Shown one piece after another: positions 54,248 to 62,179 of a stretch of 64,000 nt of DNA. The stretch spans positions 1 to 64,000 of the forward strand of contig NZ_CP138858.1 of assembly GCF_033878955.1 (NCBI RefSeq), given 5' to 3'. This stretch comes from Coraliomargarita algicola. Its GTDB lineage: Bacteria; Verrucomicrobiota; Verrucomicrobiia; Opitutales; Coraliomargaritaceae. Within the stretch, counting starts at the first letter, position 1. Every line of letters starts with the position of its first letter. The position numbers and the translations under genes were made by a program. The notes under the pieces were generated by a model. That model made no database searches, had not been told where the DNA came from, and was given only the letters and a program-made list of their open reading frames with translations.

Positions 54248-57200
54248 ATGAGTGAAGCAGTAATATCTAAGAGAGTTCTAACTAAAGAGTGTTTAATCGA
54301 ATGGTCCTCGAGTTTGTCGGATGGCAGTGTTGAAACTACCTTGGATTTGGATGCCACGTCATGGGTGCCAGTCACTGTGCCACATAACTGGGATGACTAT
54401 CATGGGTATCACGAGGTGTCGCATGGTAATCTGCATGGCACTGCCTGGTATCGAACCAGTATCGAATACACCGGTGAGGTCGAAGGGGAACGTGTGTATG
54501 TCTTCTTTGAGGGCGTCGGCAGTTATGCGACAGTCTATGTGAAAGAGGTTCAAGTTGGCTATCATGCTGGTGGGCGTACCACGTTTACAGTAGATCTTAC
54601 TGAGGCGCTTGTTGTCGGTAGTAATTCGCTTGTCGTTAAAGCGGAGCACCCAGAGAAAATCGATGACTTGCCCTTTGTGTGTGGTGGTTGTTGGGGAGCT
54701 CCCAATACAGAAGGCTCACAGCCTTTTGGGATTTTCCGTCCAGTCTGGTTAGAGCGGACGGGACCAGTGCGTGTTGAGCCTTTTGGTGTGCATGTGCTTA
54801 CACCAAAGGTGAGTGAACTGAGTGCTGAGGTGGCGACATTTACGACATTGTGTAATCCGACTGAAGAGAGCCAATGCATTCGACTCGAGCAGAGAATATA
54901 TGATGATTCTGAAACTTTAATCGCAGAGTTTACTGAAGTGAGTGAATTGTCACGAAAGAGCTCACAGACCTTATCGAAGCAGTATCCTAGCTTTAGCGAA
55001 CCTAAGCTGTGGTCGCCCGAGCAGCCTCATCTCTATCGAGTTGTCACCTCTGTATTTGTGGATGATGTCCTCTCTCATGAGCATCATACCAATTTTGGTT
55101 TAAGATGGGTCGAGTGGCCTGAGATTGAGCAGCCGGATGCAGATCATAATGTTGTTTCTGCAGATCGCCGTGGTCAGTTAATCCATAATGGTGAGTTCGA
55201 AATTAGCATCGATAACAATGGGCTTACACAGGTGTTGTCTCAGCTTAAGCAGCCTTGCGTGAAATTAATCCCAATGGGGGTTAAGATCTATCAGAAGCAA
55301 GCATCTCTTCCCGATTGTGCCAAACTGAATGTTGACTTGCAATTTTCCGTCGAGACATCGCCTGGGCAGCCTGTGGATCTTTTGTGTGAGATACAGAATG
55401 AGGGAGGCACTGTCTTTTTTCATCAGCATCGCGCTGAATTGCCAGTCGATTCAGAGCGAGTTGGGCACCTATGGGAGGTGCCTGATATTTTGTATCCGCG
55501 CACGTGGATTGCACATGACCCCTATCTTCATCGTCTATTAGTTGAGGTCCGTTTAAAAGACGGCACACTCATCGAGCGCAGTGAAACTCTTTTTGGTATT
55601 AGGGACCCACAGCAATGGGATGCCTCGAAGCCATTGAATTTGGCGCGGCCAGAGTTTCAGCCGCTGGCAAGTGATCCGACGCCAGCATCTGATTCGAAAG
55701 AGCGTCGTTTACGCCTGAATGGTCAACCGTTCTTCATGAATGGCACATGTGAGTATGAAAACTTGCTAGGTTGTGATCATGCATTTACTGAGCAGCAAAT
55801 TGACGCCAGTGTTCGCATGATGCGATCTGCGGGGTTTAATGCTTTCCGTGATGCACACCATCCGCATAATTTACGCTATTACGATCATTGGGATGCGGCA
55901 GGAATTGTCTGCTGGACACAGATTGGCTCGCATGTGTGGTTTGATAACGAGTCGTTCCGTGAAAACTACCGACGGATTGTTCGCGAGTGGGTTAAGGAAC
56001 GTCGTAATCATCCGTGTATATTAATTTGGGGGATACAGAATGAGTGTAATATGCCCGAGGCATTTACCGCCGAAATACGTGAGATCATTCGTGAAATGGA
56101 CCCCACCAGCCCTCAATGGCGTATTACGACGACTTGTAATGGAGGGAAGGGCGCCGACTGGAATGTGCCGCAAGAGTGGAGTGGGACTTATGGTGGGAAT
56201 TATAATGACTATGATTTAAAGGCGGCGCAAATGGTTGGAGAGTATGGTGCGTGGCGAAACTTCGGCGTGCATACAGAGGTGGACTATGCTGGTGACGAAA
56301 ATGATCGTAGTGAGACATGGGCTTGCGCAGCTATGGAAGCTAAAGTCCGGCTGGGGGAATCATTCCGGGAGGAGTCGATCGGGCACTTTCACTGGATCTT
56401 TAATACCTTTGCTAACCCTGGTCGGTCTGCTGAGAATTTTGAAGGGCCGGGTGATGCAGAAATAGGTTCAGTCAATAACAAGGGCTTAGTCACTTCCTGG
56501 CATCAGCCTTCGGATTTATACTACATGTTCCGCTCTAATTATGCAGATCCTATGTGCGACCCGATGGTTTATATTGTCTCACACACATGGCCTGACCGCT
56601 GGCAGGAAGCCATCCCTCGTAATGTCTCAGTGTATAGTAATTGCGAAGAGGTCGAACTATTTATCGGTGTTGGAAGGCTGTCTTTGGGGAGGCAGTTCAG
56701 ACCCGATATTGGGCACCATTATATCTGGCATGATGTTTTGCCTGAAACCAATCTTCTCTATGCTGTTGGATACAAGAATGATAAGCCTGTGGTAGAGGAT
56801 CTTATTCGTTTGGATTATTTACCAGAAGATAGTAGTCTCGGCGATTGGGTCGGAAAAGCTGAAACTATAGCTGCATGCGAAGCTCTCTATCGCGTGAACT
56901 GTGGTTCGGCGCAGGATTATGTGGATTCTTGTGGTCAAGTCTGGGCGGCTGACCGTGCCTGGTCAGAATCTGTTGATTTCGGATGGGAAAGCTGGGGCGG
57001 GCGCTTTGACAATGTTCGAGATGATTTAGCGAGTTGTGGATATACGATGACGCCGGTTCGTGGAACCTCGTTATCAGGAGTGTATCATCGATATCGATAT
57101 GGACGTCAGTATTTGAAGTACCGCTTTAAAACCGGAGTAGGGCGCTTCCGTGTGCGCTGCCATTTTGCGGAGCCTTGGTTTGGTGTGGGCGGCTTTAGGG

Positions 57201-57409
57201 ATGCGAATAAACTTCGTGTTTTTGACCTCGCTATCAATGGTGTCGTCGTTGATTCAGAATTGGATATTCATGCGCGGACGAAAGGAGCGCATTACGCCTT
57301 GGTTCGGGAATATACGGTTGAAATTGATTCCGATATATTGACGGTGCATTTTCCACGTGTCCTAGTGAATCAGGCGATTATCTTCGGTATAGAGTGTTTT
57401 GCCCTTTAG
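54248..57409 (+). CDS. Glycoside hydrolase family 2 enzyme with C-terminal malectin-like domain
   Basis: 1053 residues. Order: GH2 sugar-binding jelly-roll (about 15-190, VTVPHNWDDYHGY, GTAWYRTSIEY), immunoglobulin-like domain, TIM barrel (about 490-790), and a C-terminal malectin-like domain (about 880-1053, YRVNCGSAQDYVDS, FRVRCHFAEPWFG, LRVFDLAINGVVV). The acid/base is Glu599 in WGIQNECNMPE and the nucleophile by position Glu665 in MVGEYGAWR. No signal peptide. Probably a beta-galactosidase- or beta-glucuronidase-type exo-enzyme; specificity is not deducible. Regulated, by its upstream site, with the LacI gene at 58325. Confidence 0.88.
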   Translation: MSEAVISKRVLTKECLIEWSSSLSDGSVETTLDLDATSWVPVTVPHNWDDYHGYHEVSHGNLHGTAWYRTSIEYTGEVEGERVYVFFEGVGSYATVYVKEVQVGYHAGGRTTFTVDLTEALVVGSNSLVVKAEHPEKIDDLPFVCGGCWGAPNTEGSQPFGIFRPVWLERTGPVRVEPFGVHVLTPKVSELSAEVATFTTLCNPTEESQCIRLEQRIYDDSETLIAEFTEVSELSRKSSQTLSKQYPSFSEPKLWSPEQPHLYRVVTSVFVDDVLSHEHHTNFGLRWVEWPEIEQPDADHNVVSADRRGQLIHNGEFEISIDNNGLTQVLSQLKQPCVKLIPMGVKIYQKQASLPDCAKLNVDLQFSVETSPGQPVDLLCEIQNEGGTVFFHQHRAELPVDSERVGHLWEVPDILYPRTWIAHDPYLHRLLVEVRLKDGTLIERSETLFGIRDPQQWDASKPLNLARPEFQPLASDPTPASDSKERRLRLNGQPFFMNGTCEYENLLGCDHAFTEQQIDASVRMMRSAGFNAFRDAHHPHNLRYYDHWDAAGIVCWTQIGSHVWFDNESFRENYRRIVREWVKERRNHPCILIWGIQNECNMPEAFTAEIREIIREMDPTSPQWRITTTCNGGKGADWNVPQEWSGTYGGNYNDYDLKAAQMVGEYGAWRNFGVHTEVDYAGDENDRSETWACAAMEAKVRLGESFREESIGHFHWIFNTFANPGRSAENFEGPGDAEIGSVNNKGLVTSWHQPSDLYYMFRSNYADPMCDPMVYIVSHTWPDRWQEAIPRNVSVYSNCEEVELFIGVGRLSLGRQFRPDIGHHYIWHDVLPETNLLYAVGYKNDKPVVEDLIRLDYLPEDSSLGDWVGKAETIAACEALYRVNCGSAQDYVDSCGQVWAADRAWSESVDFGWESWGGRFDNVRDDLASCGYTMTPVRGTSLSGVYHRYRYGRQYLKYRFKTGVGRFRVRCHFAEPWFGVGGFRDANKLRVFDLAINGVVVDSELDIHARTKGAHYALVREYTVEIDSDILTVHFPRVLVNQAIIFGIECFAL

Positions 57410-57481
57410 CGTTTGGGAACACTTTTGCTTTCGTCATGTTGCTTGCCCTCATACTTGAAAACGCATTACAAATCATATAAT

Positions 57482-58063
57482 ATGAAAAATGTCCGCTTAA
57501 TCGGTGATTCTATACGTCTGGGATATCAAGAAACTGTCCGCAGTGAATTAAGCGGTATTGCAGATGTCTGGTCGCCAGAGGGTAATTGTATGCATTCTGT
57601 GCATCATTTATTTAATCTGTCGTGGTATCTGGAGAAAAATGTGGATGTCATACACTTTAACTGTGGGCTGTGGGATTGTAGACGCCTGAATCAGCATCAA
57701 CTTGATTATGCGGTGCCAGTGGATCAATATGTAAGAAATATTGATTTTATTCTGACTCAGGTTCGTCAGAATTCCAGTGCGCGGCTGATATGGGCAAGTA
57801 TTACACCTGTTATTGAAGCACGCTATAATTCCCGTTTCGTGAATTCTTATGATCCATGCCGTCAGGCTAATGATTCATTGATTTACAATGAAGCAGTGGC
57901 ACCGATTTTAGAGAAACACGATGTCTATGTGAATGATCTATTTGCATTCGTATCTGATGCAGGTGCAGATGAATTGATCTGTGAAGATGGTGTCCATTAT
58001 ACAGATGAGGCAAATTTACTGATAGGGAAACGTGTCGCCAATGTCATCAAGCAACAGTTTTAA
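57482..58063 (+). CDS. SGNH/GDSL hydrolase, cytoplasmic
   Basis: 193 residues from ATG 57482 (MKNVRLIGDSIRLGY); the in-frame ATG at 57413 precedes the fold. The nucleophile is Ser10 in LIGDSIRLG. Block II/III residues are in HFNCGLWDCR, and the Asp/His pair in CEDGVHYTDEAN. No signal peptide, unlike the two larger SGNH proteins in the window. It follows GH2 by 72 bp; deacylation of an imported oligosaccharide is likely. Confidence 0.82.
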   Translation: MKNVRLIGDSIRLGYQETVRSELSGIADVWSPEGNCMHSVHHLFNLSWYLEKNVDVIHFNCGLWDCRRLNQHQLDYAVPVDQYVRNIDFILTQVRQNSSARLIWASITPVIEARYNSRFVNSYDPCRQANDSLIYNEAVAPILEKHDVYVNDLFAFVSDAGADELICEDGVHYTDEANLLIGKRVANVIKQQF

Positions 58064-58243
58064 ATCTTCTATAGTTATCTGATAATCGCACAGGTTGCGT
58101 TGCGGGTTCAGTGCGTGATCGTTCGGTTTTTTGCCTCAATTTTGTAGACTGAGCATTTCTTGTGCGGAGCGTGTTCTCATGCCAGAGTCCCCGCAGTAGT
58201 CGCTGTTACATTGGAATGATCCATCTGTTTAAATGACTCGAGG

Positions 58244-58257
58244 CTTATCGTGATAAG
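58244..58257. promoter_or_regulatory. LacI operator candidate, autoregulatory site 1
   Basis: CTTATC-GT-GATAAG is a perfect 6-bp inverted repeat with a 2-base spacer, 67 bp before the LacI gene at 58325. Confidence 0.65.
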
Positions 58258-58307
58258 TTAAACTGTGAGCTTGGCGTAAATAATCATACTTGATCTTCGC
58301 TTAGGAG

Positions 58308-58321
58308 CTTATCACGATAAT
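58308..58321. promoter_or_regulatory. LacI operator candidate, autoregulatory site 2
   Basis: CTTATC-AC-GATAAT repeats the motif three bases before the LacI ATG and 64 bp from site 1 (about six helical turns), an arrangement fitting cooperative binding and tight autoregulation. Confidence 0.65.
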
Positions 58322-58324
58322 TAA

Positions 58325-59347
58325 ATGCCTAATCAACGTGCCATTGCAAAAGAACTCGGCCTCACTCAAGCAACAGTTTCTATGGCTTTGAGAAACGTGC
58401 GCTCGATACCTGAGGCGACTCGCGAGCGTGTGCGTCAGAAAGCGGAAGAGATGGGGTATAAACCCAGTCCGCAAGTCAGCACATTGATGGAGCGTATCCG
58501 CAGTGGCCGCGAGATTAAGGACCACAGTTGTATCGGAATTATCGTGGATGCGAGTTCTGAAAAGGATTGGTTGATCCAAGGTGGTGATACTTATCGTTTA
58601 CAGTATGAAGGCTACAAGACACGTGCCGCGATGCGTGGCTATCGCACTGAGTGCTTTTTTCTTAAAGGCCCGGGGATGTCTGCTGCTGCGGTGGATCGGC
58701 AACTATATGCGCGCGGGATTGAAGGTGTGATTTTGGCTGCACCACGCAGCAATTCTTCAGATCCCACTATATTGCAGTGGGAGCGCTATGCCTTGTCGAC
58801 GGTTTCTTATTCTTGGTCTTCCCCGCTGGTAGACCGCATTTCCTCGCATCATCGTCATGCGATGGATCAGGCCTTTTCACAGGCATTAGCTCGTGGGTAT
58901 CGGCGTATTGGGTTTTGCTTGCCTGAGAATGCTTCACTTGGTGGCGTAGATGCCAATTGGATGGCCGGTTACTTAATTGCTCAGATGCAATTACCCCGTT
59001 CACGTTGTTTACCAGCTTTTATCGGTGCACCGATGACCACTGAGTTGAAATCATTCCAAAAATGGTATGAGCGATGGAAGCCGGATGTATTGGTCTCACT
59101 TATTGGTGAAGAACGTGTATGGATTGAGCAGATGGGACTCGATTTCCCAAAGGAGCTCGCCATTGTTTGTTTAAATTGCCCAACTGATTCGGATTATTCT
59201 GGTATTAACGAGAATAATCGCTTTGTGGGGGAAACCGTCGCCGATCATGTGATTAATCTGGTCACACGCAACGAACGTGGACTTCCAGAATTTCCTAAAG
59301 TTATCTTGACCGAAGGTTATTGGCAAGAGGGGACATCTCTGCCTTAG
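58325..59347 (+). CDS. LacI-family transcriptional regulator of the GH2/beta-helix locus
   Basis: 340 residues. The helix-turn-helix is at residues 3-23 (NQRAIAKELGLTQATVSMAL), followed by the hinge and a sugar-sensing domain with HHRHAMDQAFSQALARGYRRIGFCLPEN and VGETVADHVINLVTRNERGLPEFP near the end. Four copies of CTTATC-N2-GATAAG-like sites surround it: before GH2, two in its own promoter, and before the beta-helix gene at 59468. It therefore probably controls the whole 54-64 kb locus. Confidence 0.92.
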   Translation: MPNQRAIAKELGLTQATVSMALRNVRSIPEATRERVRQKAEEMGYKPSPQVSTLMERIRSGREIKDHSCIGIIVDASSEKDWLIQGGDTYRLQYEGYKTRAAMRGYRTECFFLKGPGMSAAAVDRQLYARGIEGVILAAPRSNSSDPTILQWERYALSTVSYSWSSPLVDRISSHHRHAMDQAFSQALARGYRRIGFCLPENASLGGVDANWMAGYLIAQMQLPRSRCLPAFIGAPMTTELKSFQKWYERWKPDVLVSLIGEERVWIEQMGLDFPKELAIVCLNCPTDSDYSGINENNRFVGETVADHVINLVTRNERGLPEFPKVILTEGYWQEGTSLP

Positions 59348-59367
59348 TGAAATCTGTAGGGCGTTGG

Positions 59368-59381
59368 CTTATCGTGATTAG
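59368..59381. promoter_or_regulatory. LacI operator candidate before the beta-helix gene
   Basis: CTTATC-GT-GATTAG has one mismatch to the inverted repeat in front of the LacI gene; it is 86 bp before the beta-helix gene start at 59468. Confidence 0.6.
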
Positions 59382-59467
59382 TAAGACTCCACTTGGGGGT
59401 AGTTTAAGGGGCATATTTACTCGTAAATGTCATTACTTTCATTTTATCACAAACCGTTTTGTCTTCT

Positions 59468-61312
59468 ATGCGTTCTTCATTTTGTCTCTTATGCGTCCTT
59501 TTTTTGAAAGTTGCTACGAGCTCGTTGTTGGCAGGGCCTTATCCTGCTGAGATTGCGGGGTGGGATGAGGATGCGAAGGCCGAACAAATTGCGGCGGGCT
59601 CAGCTGTGCTGGAATATATTGATGCTGCGCTTCGTCGGGGTGAACGTGTGATTCGGATCGAGAAAGGGGATTATCGATTCGATCAAGTCAGCGAGGGGAA
59701 ATATCCCGCTCATATTGTTTGGGAGGGCTTGAAAGATGTGACCTTGGATTTTCAGGGCTCGCACTTCTGGTTTACAGAACCGAGAACTGGAATCAAGATG
59801 ATCGATTGCGAGAATGTTAAAGTAGAAAATTTGTATATGGATTGGGATCCCTTGCCTTTTATGCAGGGGAGCATTACCGGGATGGATTTGGAAACAGGCT
59901 ACTTCGATGTGAAGTTGGATGCTGGGTACGATGAGGTGGTTGCGACAAGAATACGTGAAGCAAACAGTCGATGGAAAATGCGTGGTTTTATTTTTGATAG
60001 CGAAACCAGAGATTACAAGCTTGGGCAGATTGGCTTCGCCCTCAACTTCTTCTGGGATCAAAGAAATGAAGATGGATCGTACCGTGTTAAATTTCACGGC
60101 TTTTATGGTGTTCCCTTGAGTGAAAGCGGGATGGAGCTGGGAGATTCGATCGCTATCTTAGGGCGTATGGGACGGGCCATACGTAGCGAAAATTTGGTAA
60201 ACTGTATTTATGAAGATGTGACTCTCTACAGCAGCCCCTTTGTTGCCTTTGCGAGTTGGGGCGGTAGCGCGACTGTTTATCGCCGCTGTAAGATCCTTGG
60301 TCGTCCAGGTACAAATCGTTTAATGGCAGGCAATGCAGACGGAATCAACTGTGCCAATATGGAGCAGGGACCCTTGATTGAGGATTGTGAAATCTGGAAT
60401 ATCGGGGATGACTTCGTTAACGTGCATGCAAGCCTCGCTCGAGTGATTGCTCAGCCAGCGCCGGATCAGATTATGACCAATATTTTGGCAGATCGTAGGC
60501 AGATTGATCGACAAATTACTCTCGAATTTTACACGCGTGAGGAAATGCAGCCTTTGGGGACGCGCCTGGCCACATTGATTGAATATGTGCCGGAGTGGGA
60601 AATAGATAAGGCAAGCTGTACTGCAGATCTGGATCACGCTTGGCACTCTGGGACTGCAGCCTCTCTGGGGTATGGCAAGACAGTCGAGGCACATCGAGTG
60701 ACACTGAATGAGCCTTTTGAAGTCGATGGTGATGTGGTGGTCGTTTGTCGAGAATTTTCCAGCGCAGGTGCAGTGATTCGAAATAATCACTTTAGGGGCT
60801 CTGCGGCTAGGGGCATCCGTCAACAGTCCCCTCACGCGCTCATTGAGAATAATGATATCTCTTATACTGCTGGTCCTGGGATTCACTTGATTAGCCAGCC
60901 TTCCTATTGGGGAGAGGGGCCATATGTGCGTGATGCGAAAGTGTTAAACAACCGTCTGAATCATAATGTTTGGTTCCGGGATACTGCCAGTGCTGCTTCG
61001 ATTGTTGTGAGAGTGCTTGGCTATCGTGAGCAAATGCTGAGCAAAGAAATTGTGATCCGTGATAATCAAATCATCCACTCCGGAGGTTCTGGCATTGCTG
61101 CCGGAGGAGTGGAAGGACTTCAACTCCTTGATAACTTCATCGATGGGTATGGCATGGGGCAACCGCTGAATGTCAGAGGGGCCAAGCCAGGCCAGAATTT
61201 CGCTCTAGTTGTCGATTCGTCCAAGGATGTGTTGTTGGATGGTAACTCTGTGCAGGGGGCAGGCCCATTTGCAGAGGAGGAACGTTTTATCTATGAGGTT
61301 GAATTTCGATAG
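59468..61312 (+). CDS. Exported right-handed beta-helix protein, GH110-like
   Basis: 614 residues from ATG 59468 (an in-frame TTG lies at 59459). Signal peptide MRSSFCLLCVLFLKVATSSLLA. The chain then has the repeated short strands of a parallel beta-helix: TLDFQGSHFWF, VENLYMDWDPLPF, YSSPFVAFASW, AGNADGINCANMEQGPLIEDC, and IWNIGDDFVNVHA. The last block, an acidic pair followed by N-V-H, resembles the active site of GH110 alpha-1,3-galactosidases. A paralog is at 62180-64000. Likely cleaves alpha-galactosyl or related linkages outside the cytoplasm; family assignment is tentative. Confidence 0.7.
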   Translation: MRSSFCLLCVLFLKVATSSLLAGPYPAEIAGWDEDAKAEQIAAGSAVLEYIDAALRRGERVIRIEKGDYRFDQVSEGKYPAHIVWEGLKDVTLDFQGSHFWFTEPRTGIKMIDCENVKVENLYMDWDPLPFMQGSITGMDLETGYFDVKLDAGYDEVVATRIREANSRWKMRGFIFDSETRDYKLGQIGFALNFFWDQRNEDGSYRVKFHGFYGVPLSESGMELGDSIAILGRMGRAIRSENLVNCIYEDVTLYSSPFVAFASWGGSATVYRRCKILGRPGTNRLMAGNADGINCANMEQGPLIEDCEIWNIGDDFVNVHASLARVIAQPAPDQIMTNILADRRQIDRQITLEFYTREEMQPLGTRLATLIEYVPEWEIDKASCTADLDHAWHSGTAASLGYGKTVEAHRVTLNEPFEVDGDVVVVCREFSSAGAVIRNNHFRGSAARGIRQQSPHALIENNDISYTAGPGIHLISQPSYWGEGPYVRDAKVLNNRLNHNVWFRDTASAASIVVRVLGYREQMLSKEIVIRDNQIIHSGGSGIAAGGVEGLQLLDNFIDGYGMGQPLNVRGAKPGQNFALVVDSSKDVLLDGNSVQGAGPFAEEERFIYEVEFR

Positions 61313-61450
61313 GCAGCTGCACAAACCATGAGCTGCGCATCGCTTTACCACGCCATGCGCTGGCTGTTTTGATTTTTAAGGCGAATTCACAAGTAGTGTC
61401 AGCGATCCCTTTACACCTATGCCTCTTTGATTATATCGAGACTTAATGCT

Positions 61451-61466
61451 TCCTCCTACGGGAGGA
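61451..61466. terminator. Small hairpin at the end of the SASA gene
   Basis: TCCTCC-TACG-GGAGGA forms a perfect 6-bp GC-rich stem that overlaps the stop codon of the minus-strand SASA gene, between convergent genes. No T-run, so only tentatively a terminator. Confidence 0.3.
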
Positions 61467-62136
61467 TTGAGCACTCATTTTGAAGCTCCAACATTTTTTC
61501 AGCGTAGCGTTTACCGAGTGTTTTCATACTCTGAGTATCAAAGTGCCAGAGGTCGCTGGCTGTCAGGTCTTCCGTGGTAACGACGCGAGTGTGTTCGACC
61601 AGTGATGGGAGTCGTAGAATCATTTCATTGAAGGGATTCTCGTCTATGCGATTGATTTGTCCTGCGATAAAAGGAGTCTGTGTATCTCCCAAGTCCGTGC
61701 GCAGAGACTTTATTAGTTGTTGGAGCTTTACTAAGTAATCTGTATCATTACGGCTGGCTTCACCTTGATGCCAAAGAATGCCTTTCAGCTTGCCAGTTCG
61801 AAGTGCTATGCGAGTGCGTAGAACAGCTTGTTCATAAAATAGTGTGCCCTTGATCCACTGGTCAATTTTGGTGTTTCCCTTCGCGTTAACAACTAGCCCG
61901 ATTTCAATGTTCGGTTGAGCCTGCCGCATTGTTTGGGCAAAGAGATACCCTGGCCCCATTTTTTGGTCTTGTAGCTCTCCACGTATGCTCGAGTAGCGAT
62001 TCAATGGATTCTTTGCAGGTTCCCACAAGTTTTCGATATTCAGTAAATGGCATCCATCCATCGGCTGCATGTCTTCGATTGGGATTTCCGCTCTCCCAGC
62101 CATATTGGATTGGCCGATTAATAGGTAAATATCCAT
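61456..62136 (-). CDS. Small SASA-family carbohydrate esterase
   Basis: 226 residues from ATG 62136 (MDIYLLIGQSNMAG); the longer frame from 62241 overlaps the upstream gene. Ser10 in GQSNMAG is the nucleophile. ILWHQGEASRND and the C-terminal DLWHFDTQSMKTLGKRYA with the His complete the pattern of plant-type/CE6-like sialate O-acetylesterase relatives. No signal peptide at this start. It begins 44 bp after the beta-helix gene on the same strand; probably removes acetyl groups from the same glycan. Confidence 0.82.
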   Translation of the reverse strand: MDIYLLIGQSNMAGRAEIPIEDMQPMDGCHLLNIENLWEPAKNPLNRYSSIRGELQDQKMGPGYLFAQTMRQAQPNIEIGLVVNAKGNTKIDQWIKGTLFYEQAVLRTRIALRTGKLKGILWHQGEASRNDTDYLVKLQQLIKSLRTDLGDTQTPFIAGQINRIDENPFNEMILRLPSLVEHTRVVTTEDLTASDLWHFDTQSMKTLGKRYAEKMLELQNECSILP

Positions 62137-62179
62137 TTTACGAGCTGCTGTATTAGTTGCGCTAAAGTATATTCTCGAA

